From: Methylotenera_A sp031417915
Lineage (GTDB): Bacteria > Pseudomonadota > Gammaproteobacteria > Burkholderiales > Methylophilaceae
Direction of reading: 5' to 3'
Length of the DNA: 64,000 nucleotides
Assembly: GCA_031417915.1 (NCBI GenBank)
Contig: JANOWN010000039.1
Location: 1 to 64,000, forward strand
The notes under the pieces were generated by a model. That model ran no database searches. It saw only the letters and a program-made list of their open reading frames with translations, and had not been told where the DNA came from. The translations under genes were made by a program, and so were the position numbers. Positions 23,561-31,486 of the stretch are shown piece after piece. The stretch's first letter is position 1. Each line of letters opens with the position of its first letter.

Positions 23561-25563
23561 TCAGTGCTCTTTCAAATGAGATTCTGCCGAATTTGGTTCT
23601 TCTAATATTGAGGCGTTTTGCACAATCAATTCTGGCATTTTAGTGGGCACCACAATCGTAAAAGTGCTGCCTAGCTCTGGCTTGCTTTTGGCTTCAATAG
23701 TACCTCCGAGCAATTGAGATAATATTTTACGCGTCAAATATAAGCCCAGCCCAGTGCCTAGCGTTTTAATTCTTAAGCGTGAGTCTATGCGCTCGAACGG
23801 TTTAAATAAATTGGCTAAACCAGCCTCATCAATGCCTATGCCTGTATCTTCAACTGTAATAAATAGTTGGTTATTTTTGATGCTAGCAGCCATTTTAACT
23901 GTACCTTTTTCAGTATATTTTAAGGCATTAGTGACCACATTTAACAGCACTTGATACAAGCGTTTACGATCAGTTTCTAAGCTTAATTTAGCTGGGCAAT
24001 CGATATATAAGTCTAATTTTTTTCATCTGCAATATGCTCAACCGCATGTTCAACCTCATTTAATAATTGTGTTAATTCAAACTTCTCAACATGCACGTCC
24101 AAAAATCCTGCTTCAATTTTTGAAATATCAATCACATCGGAAATGAGTGATAGTAAATGTTTGGCTGAATGATAAGCGCGTCCTAACTGATCTTTTTGCT
24201 TGAGATTAAGCTCACCCGACATGCCCTGCAACACTACGCCCAAAAATCCAATAATCGAATTGAGTGGCGTGCGCAGCTCATGCGACATGGATGCCACAAA
24301 CATCGATTTAATGCGATCTGCCGATTCTGCAGCCTCGCGCGCTTTAATTAACGATGCCTGTAGCGCCTTTTGATTCGACACGTTTCGTGCAATTGCCACT
24401 ATCTGGTTCTGTCCATTTTGCACATTTTGCACCACAGCTCCTAACGAACATTCATACTCGACCTTGCCACCTTGCGCGTTTTGTAACACCAGCTCAACAT
24501 CTTTAAAATCTTTGCCTTTCATGGCGCGCACTGACGTGACAATAGCTCTTTTGCGCGATTCATCAGAAACAATCAGCTCTATAAAGTTTTTACCCTTAAT
24601 GCTCGCCTTGTAGCCTGAAGCAGCTTGCGCCTCTGGGTTTGCATCTACAATATCACCCTTGTTATCCAAAATTAAAATAGGAATAGGCGCATTTTTTACC
24701 ACATACTCAAACGTTCTTTGACTTTCTTGCAGCGACTGTGTTCTAGCTTGCACTACCAGCTCCAATTCTTCATTCTGTTTTCCCAGCGCCTGTTCGGCCT
24801 TGCGCCGCCTGTGTGTTTCAATGGTCAAACGCGCTAAATCAGCCACAGAACCCGCAAAACTTTGCTCGTCTAGCGTCCATTCACGCGCGCTCCCCATATG
24901 CTCATGACAAATTGCGCCGATGACTTGGTTGTTCAGCCAAATGGTGCCATCCAACATGGCACCTATGTTGTTTTCTTGCGCATAACCTTTGGTAAACTCA
25001 ACTGTGGATGGATGTTACATGATATCGTTGGCCGCAATGACGCGATGCTGCGAAATAAATTTAAAGTACTCAGGTAATTCTTTCGCTTGTAAGGGTTTTG
25101 CGATTGTGTGTAGATTTTTAGTTTTTAAATATAAATCCATGCACTCAAGCTGTTGATTGTCATCACTAAACAACCAAACACTCACACGTTCCACATCCAG
25201 CGTTTCTGCAGAAATTTTGGCAATTTCTCTAAAAATTTCTTCTGGATTTTGCCAATCTTTTAATTGCTCCGTGGTTAACACTGCCAAAGCAGCCTGCTGC
25301 TGCTTAAGGCGTAGCTCGTTCGCGCTTAGTTTTTTCTCTATCGTTGCTTGATAATTTTCTTCATCACTACGGCGTCTGCTGCCCATGAAATATCCAGCAA
25401 GCAGACACAGCAATAATGCGAGAAACCAATATAAATAACTTTGCGTAGTGGAAGTTGCGTTGATAGAGAAATCTTTGGCAAAACATGTATCTTGCCAAAA
25501 TAGCAAACAGCCTGTCGCTAGAAGCTGATAAATGCTCGTGCGAAAAATATTACCTGTAACCAA
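23561..25563 (-). pseudogene. Membrane-anchored histidine kinase (TM-GAF-PAS-HisKA-HATPase) with nonsense and frameshift
   Basis: The coding run is continuous in sense but interrupted twice. Codons from a TTG at 25563 (GGGAGC upstream) encode a signal/membrane segment, a TM helix (YLYWFLALLLCLLAGYFMG) and the start of a GAF domain. An in-frame TAA at 25015-25017 breaks the GAF domain; the frame then continues HPSTVEFTKGYAQENNIGA. The next part has PAS and HisKA (SMSHELRTP, His about residue 428). At about 24014-24020 a run of seven A shifts the frame; eight A would restore EKKLDLYID, leading to the N, G1 and G2 boxes (NVVTNALKY, DTGIGI, GTGLGL). Two lesions make a full-length product unlikely. 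Confidence 0.85.
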
Positions 25564-25666
25564 GTAAAGCTCCCAGCTTGCCGCATTCGAATTGTTGTGA
25601 CGACTATAGCACTATGTTTAAGTTAATTGCTTGTATTAATTGCACTTATTATAACTATTGAGTGAT

Positions 25667-26092
25667 TTATTTGGGCTTATTGCGCATAAAATCGGCCACG
25701 CCATACAATTGCTCGGCCAGTTTTTGCATGAGTTCTTCATCTAACTTAAGCGTATGCATGGCTGTAATCATGCAAACCATCCATTGGTCGCGCTCAGCTT
25801 CACCGATTGAAAAAGGCAAATGCCGCGCTCGTAGCCTTGGGTGACCGTAGCGCTCGATATAAAGCTGCGGACCGCCTGTCCAACCAGTTAAAAACATAAA
25901 GAGCTTTTCGCGTGCTTCGGTTAAATCTTTTGCGTGATAAGACCGAATATGCGCAGCTTTCGGGTCGCTTTCCATAATATCGTAAAAGGTTTCTACCAGT
26001 GTGCGGATTTTTTCTATGCCGCCATTTTCCCCGCCCAGCAGTTCATAAAACGTGGATTTATGGCTGCCGACTTCTTCGATTTTATCGAGCAT
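25667..26092 (-). CDS. Group II truncated haemoglobin
   Basis: 141-residue haem protein of the trHbO group. The pattern YGHPRLRARHLPFSIG contains the proximal His (residue 91), and RDQW supplies the group II Trp (residue 104). Such proteins bind O2 or NO and are linked to oxidative or nitrosative stress protection. The start codon overlaps the purT stop by one base, so it is translated from the purT message. The gap to the kinase remnant (25564-25666) holds TATAAT- and TATAGT-like boxes on the minus strand but no clear full promoter. Confidence 0.92.
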   Translation of the reverse strand: MLDKIEEVGSHKSTFYELLGGENGGIEKIRTLVETFYDIMESDPKAAHIRSYHAKDLTEAREKLFMFLTGWTGGPQLYIERYGHPRLRARHLPFSIGEAERDQWMVCMITAMHTLKLDEELMQKLAEQLYGVADFMRNKPK

Positions 26093-27288
26093 TAGGCAGC
26101 GCTTGGTTTGACTAAACTCGCTGCTAATTTCGCGCGACTGCGTGCTTCATCGGTATCTTTACCAGTTGCCAGCGCCACGCCCATGCGGCGTTTTGCAAAT
26201 GACTCAGGTTTTCCGAATAAACGCACATCGCTGCAAGGTACATCCAGAGCGGCTTCCAGGCCATTATATTTAAGATTCTTAGATTCAATTCCACCATAAA
26301 TTACCGCACTCGCGCCAGATTTTGTCATGCTCACATCGACTGGCAAACCAAGAATCGCGCGCGCGTGCAACTCAAACTCGCTCAATCGTTGCGAACACAC
26401 GGTGACCATGCCAGTGTCGTGCGGGCGCGGGCTAACTTCCGAGAACCAAACCTCATCACCTTTTACAAATAATTCCACGCCAAATAAACCTAAGCCACCA
26501 AGTGCGTCAGTAATGGTTTTGGCGATGCTTTGTGCGTTTTTTAAAGCGCGGGATGTCATGACTTGTGGCTGCCAACTTTCAACATAATCGCCACTTTTTT
26601 GCACGTGGCCGATGGGCTCGCAAAAGTAGGTTTGAACTTCGCCTGTCGTATTTTTAGCGCGAACGGTTAATAAGGTAATTTCGTAATCAAAATCAATTTG
26701 ACCTTCGACAATCACCACGCCCAAATTCACGCGCCCACCCGTGGCGGCGTAATCCCACGCTGCTTGTACTTGCGATTTTTCAGTGATGCGCGATTGCCCT
26801 TTGCCGCTAGATGACATTGTTGGTTTAATAAAACAGGGGTAGCCTATGCCCTCGTCGATACTAGCTTGCAGGGCAGCTGCGCTGCGTGCAAAAGCATAAG
26901 GTGAAACGGGTAATTTAAGCTCTTCAGCCGCTAAGCGGCGAATTCCTTCGCGGTTCATGGTGAGTTGCACGGCTTTGACGGTAGGAATCACCATAAATCC
27001 ATCGGCCTCAATTTCGGCCAGTGCATCGGTATTCAGCGCCTCAATTTCTGGCACGATTAAATGCGGTTTTTCTTTGTGAATTAAGGCTTTCAGCGCAACC
27101 GCATCGGTCATATCGATGGTATAAGCACGATGCGCCACTTGATGGCCAGGCGCGTTTTCATAGCGATCCACCGCAATCACTTCTACGCCAAAACGCTGCA
27201 GCGCGATGATAACTTCTTTGCCTAGCTCGCCGCTGCCGAGCAGCATCACTTTGGTGGCAGATGGCGTTAAAGGGGAACCGATTGACAT
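26092..27288 (-). CDS. purT: Formate-dependent phosphoribosylglycinamide formyltransferase (GAR transformylase 2)
   Basis: Makes formyl-GAR from GAR, formate and ATP in purine synthesis, replacing the folate-dependent PurN step. The 398-residue length is standard. The ATP-grasp fold shows VMLLGSGELGKEVIIALQ at the start, PTMSSSGKGQS (ATP loop), and SEVSPRPHDTGMVT with the metal-binding residues. Use of free formate suits an organism with C1 metabolism, though PurT is widespread. The truncated haemoglobin gene is coupled downstream. Confidence 0.97.
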   Translation of the reverse strand: MSIGSPLTPSATKVMLLGSGELGKEVIIALQRFGVEVIAVDRYENAPGHQVAHRAYTIDMTDAVALKALIHKEKPHLIVPEIEALNTDALAEIEADGFMVIPTVKAVQLTMNREGIRRLAAEELKLPVSPYAFARSAAALQASIDEGIGYPCFIKPTMSSSGKGQSRITEKSQVQAAWDYAATGGRVNLGVVIVEGQIDFDYEITLLTVRAKNTTGEVQTYFCEPIGHVQKSGDYVESWQPQVMTSRALKNAQSIAKTITDALGGLGLFGVELFVKGDEVWFSEVSPRPHDTGMVTVCSQRLSEFELHARAILGLPVDVSMTKSGASAVIYGGIESKNLKYNGLEAALDVPCSDVRLFGKPESFAKRRMGVALATGKDTDEARSRAKLAASLVKPSAA

Positions 27289-27350
27289 GCGAAACTCCAG
27301 ATACTGAATATCTAGAATAATACCACGCGTGTATTAACACAGAAAAACCA

Positions 27351-27470
27351 TAAACGCATTTTATCGAATACAGTGCGAGGCGCACGGCGCGGAAAAGCCG
27401 GAATGTACACGAAGTACTTGAGGATTTTGAGCACCGCGCAACGCCGCAATGTGTCGATTAAATGTGTTTA
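27351..27470. repeat. 120-base inverted-repeat (MITE-like) element
   Basis: The left arm starts TAAACGCATTTTATCGA at 27351 and the right arm, read on the other strand, starts TAAACACATTTAATCGA at 27470. Arms stay complementary inward through TGCG/GGCG words, GGCGCGG/CCGCGC and a GTAC...GTAC centre, so the whole element folds as one long imperfect hairpin. Its right end contains the stop codon of the NtrC-type regulator (27468-27470). It fills the gap between that gene and purT. No coding capacity is seen. Confidence 0.65.
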
Positions 27471-28877
27471 AACTTGGATGCTGTGTTTATCCATTCTGTA
27501 CCGCATCGTCATGCGCGTGATGCCTAGTTTGCGCGCGGCTTCCGACACGTTATTATGCGATGAATCCAGCGCACTTAATAACATACTTTTTTCTGATGCA
27601 TCCAAGGTGAGTTGCACTTGATAAATAGCGGCTTGCTGCTCTGGCTTAGCGATAGGCAAAGCCAAGTCTGCCGCAGAAATTTGCATCTGATTGCTCAGTA
27701 ATACCGCGCGACTGATCTGATGCCGTAACTCGCGCACATTACCTGGCCATGAGTAATGTTGTAGCGCATCAATCGCGGTTTGACTAAGCGTGTGTTTTGC
27801 TAAGCCATAGCGCTTTTCGGTAAGCTGTATAAAATGTTTCGCCAGCAACAGAACATCATCGCCACGCTCGCGTAAAGGCGCAATCGAAATCATCATCACG
27901 TTCAAACGATAATACAAATCGGAGCGGAATTTTCCAGCGGCCACCATCTCGTGCAAATCGCGATTAGTGGCGGCAATGATGCGCGCTGGCACGCTGCGCT
28001 CCTTAGTAGAGCCCAAACGGCGCGCCACGCGGCGCTCTAGCACATTCAATAATTTGGCTTGCAATGTCAGCGGCAATTCGCCAATTTCATCCAAAAATAA
28101 TGTGCCATCTTCTGCCGCCTCAATTAAGCCAGGGCGCGTATTATTCGCGCCAGTAAACGCGCCTTTTTCATGGCCAAACAGCTCGCTTTCCATCAATTCT
28201 GCGGGCAATGATGCGCAATCCACATGCACAAAAGACTTGCTGCTATTAGCGCAACTGGCATGCAGCAAGCGCGCCGCCACGTCTTTGCCAGTGCCAGTTT
28301 CGCCCATAATCAGCACCGTTGGTGGCGTTGCATCATTTGTGTTGTGCAATTGAGCGATGCGCGCAATCTGCAAACGCAAGCTTTCAATTGCAGGGCTTTC
28401 GCCAATTAAATTGACGCTTTCTGACTCATGCAAGCTACGTTGGCGCGAGTAATCTAAGCTGATTTTAAGTTCGGCAGTTTTTTCATTTTTCTGCACGATT
28501 AATAACAGCTCATCTAAATCAATCGGCTTTTTAAGATAATCAATCGCGCCCAGCTTAATGGCATTGACGGCATCGCTAATGTCACCATACGCAGTCATCA
28601 CAATCACCGCTATGCCGCTAGCAGCAAGTTCTGGCAACAAATCTAAGCCATTCCCATCTGGCAGACGCATATCGAGTAGCACAAAATCTGGCGAAAATTG
28701 CTTAGTAATTGCACGAGCATCGGCCAAGTTTTCAGCATGCTCGCACTCAAAACCAGCTTTTTGTAAATGCTTTTGCACCGCGCGTGCAAATAGCACTTCA
28801 TCCTCAACAATCAATACTTTTTTAGCTTGATTAAGTTGTGGTTGTTTAGGCTCCGTATAAATTTTTTGTGCGAGCAA
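27468..28877 (-). CDS. Sigma-54-dependent response regulator, NtrC family
   Basis: 469 residues: receiver with Asp69 (FVLLDMRLPDGNGLDLL), AAA+ domain with Walker A GETGTGKD, the sigma-54 contact loop GAFTGA, Walker B TLFLDEIGELP and the SWPGNVREL segment, then a Fis-type helix-turn-helix (NNVSEAARKLGITRMTMRYRM). It activates RpoN promoters when phosphorylated. The TTG start at 28877 has AAGGA six bases upstream. No cognate kinase adjoins it. It lies 26 bases after a TonB-dependent receptor gene and is probably cotranscribed with it. Its stop codon is provided by the end of an inverted-repeat element. Confidence 0.93.
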   Translation of the reverse strand: MLAQKIYTEPKQPQLNQAKKVLIVEDEVLFARAVQKHLQKAGFECEHAENLADARAITKQFSPDFVLLDMRLPDGNGLDLLPELAASGIAVIVMTAYGDISDAVNAIKLGAIDYLKKPIDLDELLLIVQKNEKTAELKISLDYSRQRSLHESESVNLIGESPAIESLRLQIARIAQLHNTNDATPPTVLIMGETGTGKDVAARLLHASCANSSKSFVHVDCASLPAELMESELFGHEKGAFTGANNTRPGLIEAAEDGTLFLDEIGELPLTLQAKLLNVLERRVARRLGSTKERSVPARIIAATNRDLHEMVAAGKFRSDLYYRLNVMMISIAPLRERGDDVLLLAKHFIQLTEKRYGLAKHTLSQTAIDALQHYSWPGNVRELRHQISRAVLLSNQMQISAADLALPIAKPEQQAAIYQVQLTLDASEKSMLLSALDSSHNNVSEAARKLGITRMTMRYRMDKHSIQV

Positions 28878-28903
28878 GCTTATTCCTTTATAAACCTTGG
28901 CCT

Positions 28904-31282
28904 TTAATCATTATCTATATTCGCGGCAGATTTTTTAGCGCCGCCGAATTCATAGCGCACGCCCACCCAAGCGGCGCGAGGCGCGCCTGGCGATTGAAAC
29001 TGCTCGGCTTGCCAAGTGGTTGGGTCGATATTAAAGCTTTTATCTGCCGTATTAAAGGCATTGGTGCCTAAAATACCCAAGCTGGCGTAATCTTTATCTA
29101 AAATATTAGTAACTTTTAAGAAGCCACTCCAATTTTGGTGAAAGCGCCAGTTAGCATCGGCATTAAAAACGGTGTAACCCGCCACTTTGCCGTTTACATC
29201 TTGGTTATTTTCATCGCCACGCGCGAAAATACTGCCGCTGGCAATCATGTTTAAACCCACCGTCAAATCTGGCGTAAAGTCATAAGCTGCGCGCAGTTTG
29301 AGTGAGTATTTAGGAATATTCGGCAAGTAATCGCCAGATTTCGTCGTGTAATTGCCATCCACATCAGCTGATGAGTTATTCTCATTATGGAACATGACGC
29401 TATCTTTAAAAGTAGCGCGTAAATATTGGTAATTAGCCGTTAAATTTAACTTATCAAATTTTGCGCCCAAACCTAGCTCCAAGCCTTGACGCTGCGTATC
29501 ACCCACATTATCAAAATAGCCTTGGTTGAAACCATTACCACTGCTGATAAACTGAATATCATCTTTTAGCTTGGTATTAAACACGCCTGCGTTCCAATGC
29601 AGGTTTGAATTTAACTTGCCACGTACGCCCGCCTCAAACGTTTTTGAAATCACTGGATCTAGCAGTGGGTCGGCCAAAAAGTCGGTTGGTAAACGACATG
29701 GCGTAAGCGGATCAGCACAGCTTAATTCAATTGGCGTTGGCGCACGCATGCCTTCGTTGTAGCCGCCGTAAAAGCCCAAAGCGGCGCTGGGGTTATAGTT
29801 CAAGCCAATCGCGGGGTTAAAACGGTTGAAGCTGTGTTTAATACTATCAGTGTCACCTGAGACAAATTTACCAGTGTTGGCATCAGCCTCCATATTGTCT
29901 TTAATGCGCACTTGCACATAATTGTAGCGGCCAGATAAAGTGACATGGAATTGCTCGTTCACCGAGAAAATATCAGTAGCGTACAAGCCAAGATATTTAT
30001 TGTTGGCCTTGATGTCAGTTTCTGTTTCAAAATCGCTAGTTGGCGTAGCACCTCGATCCGGACTAAAGGTGCTGGTTTGTTCGTCTGCTTTGTATTTGGT
30101 GCGACCTAAATCGGCGCTAAACCCAGCTGTAAACTGGTTTCTATGCTTCATCACATCACCCAAGTAAGAATATTGTGCGGCGAAACCATAACCCAATTGC
30201 GAAGTAGATGATTGCTCATTAGAGCCTTGATCGGCAATATCCACGGGTTCTACCAGCGTTTGGTCGCAAGCTTCACCAGAAGCAGTTTCTAAGCTCGCAA
30301 AGCAATCGTTGGTGTTGCTGGCAAAGTTATTAATGCGGCTATTACGCACATACACATTCGCACCCACTAAATGATTATCGGTAAAAAAGTGGCTGCCTTT
30401 TAAGGTCAACATTTGCATGCGGTTGCCTATACTGTCGGGGAATGTGTAGCCGATTTCTGGCTTATTGAGCCAGCTTTTTGGTAGCGCTTGCACGCCATTT
30501 AAATTGTTGTGCGCTACGGTTAAACTTAAGTCCAAATCGCTTTTATCATCTTGCCAGCCAATTTTTCCAAATAGTTGATTCACTTCACTTTGCGAATAAT
30601 CGCGCCAACCTTCTTCTTTATTAAAATTAGCCGTCACAAAATAATCAATATTGCCACCTGCACTTAAATTAGAGCTGCCGCCATAACCTGCGTTAAAACC
30701 ACGCCGCTGCCACGAGCCGCCCATCACTTCTGCAAATAAACCTGGGTAGCTAGAACCGCTTTTAGTGTTCACAGAAAGCGCGCCGCCTAAAGTGTTCAAG
30801 CCAAAAACTGGGTTAGAGCCTGGCATTAAATTGATGCTAGAAATCGCGCTTTGCGGAATGAGCCCCCAGTTGACCGTGTCACCAAATGGTTCGTTAATAC
30901 GCACGCCATCTTGAAACACAGACAGGCCCTGCGGCGCGCCCGCTAGGGGTGAGGCAGTAAAGCCGCGAAAATTCACATCGGCCATATAGGGGTTGCTTTG
31001 GCCTTCGGTAATCGTCACACCGCCCAAATTATTGTTGATGTAATCGGATAATTCTAGCGTGTGTTGCTTGGCAATATCTTTTGAGCTCACCGATTGTACA
31101 TTCGAAGGCACTTGGTCAATGCTAGTACCAATGCCCGGCAACGGCGTGGTAGAAATCACCTCAATTGTGCCAGTTTCTAGCGCCTCAGCTTTGTTTTCAG
31201 CAAAACTTGGTCCAGCATAGGCCGCAATAATGGCCGCTGTAATGACTGGCGTAATGAGTTTGGGTGTTAATGTGTTTCTCAT
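28904..31282 (-). CDS. TonB-dependent outer-membrane receptor
   Basis: 792 residues with a signal peptide (ending YAGPSFA), a TonB-box-like IEVISTT, a plug domain (VPSNVQSVSSKDIAKQ, NFRGF, VFQDGVRINEPFGDTVNW, NTLGGALSVNTKSG) and a C-terminal beta-barrel with periodic aromatic strands. A Cys pair (NDCFASLETASGEACDQ) lies in a predicted extracellular loop. The protein ends 12 residues after the last aromatic strand, which is unusual. The ligand is unknown: siderophore, other metal chelate or an organic nutrient are all possible. The linked NtrC-type regulator may point to nitrogen or carbon rather than iron control. Confidence 0.93.
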   Translation of the reverse strand: MRNTLTPKLITPVITAAIIAAYAGPSFAENKAEALETGTIEVISTTPLPGIGTSIDQVPSNVQSVSSKDIAKQHTLELSDYINNNLGGVTITEGQSNPYMADVNFRGFTASPLAGAPQGLSVFQDGVRINEPFGDTVNWGLIPQSAISSINLMPGSNPVFGLNTLGGALSVNTKSGSSYPGLFAEVMGGSWQRRGFNAGYGGSSNLSAGGNIDYFVTANFNKEEGWRDYSQSEVNQLFGKIGWQDDKSDLDLSLTVAHNNLNGVQALPKSWLNKPEIGYTFPDSIGNRMQMLTLKGSHFFTDNHLVGANVYVRNSRINNFASNTNDCFASLETASGEACDQTLVEPVDIADQGSNEQSSTSQLGYGFAAQYSYLGDVMKHRNQFTAGFSADLGRTKYKADEQTSTFSPDRGATPTSDFETETDIKANNKYLGLYATDIFSVNEQFHVTLSGRYNYVQVRIKDNMEADANTGKFVSGDTDSIKHSFNRFNPAIGLNYNPSAALGFYGGYNEGMRAPTPIELSCADPLTPCRLPTDFLADPLLDPVISKTFEAGVRGKLNSNLHWNAGVFNTKLKDDIQFISSGNGFNQGYFDNVGDTQRQGLELGLGAKFDKLNLTANYQYLRATFKDSVMFHNENNSSADVDGNYTTKSGDYLPNIPKYSLKLRAAYDFTPDLTVGLNMIASGSIFARGDENNQDVNGKVAGYTVFNADANWRFHQNWSGFLKVTNILDKDYASLGILGTNAFNTADKSFNIDPTTWQAEQFQSPGAPRAAWVGVRYEFGGAKKSAANIDND

Positions 31283-31350
31283 GCTAATCCCTATAATTAT
31301 TGATGTTTATTACTGTGTCATATCAACTCATTATTATGCAAAAACCATAC

Positions 31351-31366
31351 CCAAATTTAAATTTGG
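31351..31366. promoter_or_regulatory. 16-base perfect palindrome upstream of the TonB receptor
   Basis: CCAAATTTAAATTTGG, 68 bases upstream of the receptor start, in the 31283-31484 gap. The position and symmetry suit an operator. It does not match the Fur consensus. Confidence 0.35.
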
Positions 31367-31441
31367 TAGGGCATTTTAAAAATTATTAAAAATCAACTAC
31401 TTGAAAGAATAGTTTGATATGGCAGCTATTATAGCCCGATA

Positions 31442-31486
31442 AATTGGTTATAGGCAGCCAATATTGGTGGTTATATACAACCAATT
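31442..31486. repeat. Nested inverted repeat between permease and TonB receptor genes
   Basis: AATTGGTT at 31442-31449 is matched by AACCAATT at 31479-31486, with a CCAATATTGG palindrome at 31458-31467 between them. It begins at the permease stop codon. There is no U-tract, so it is not a standard terminator; it could be an operator or a 3'-end stabilising hairpin. Confidence 0.45.
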
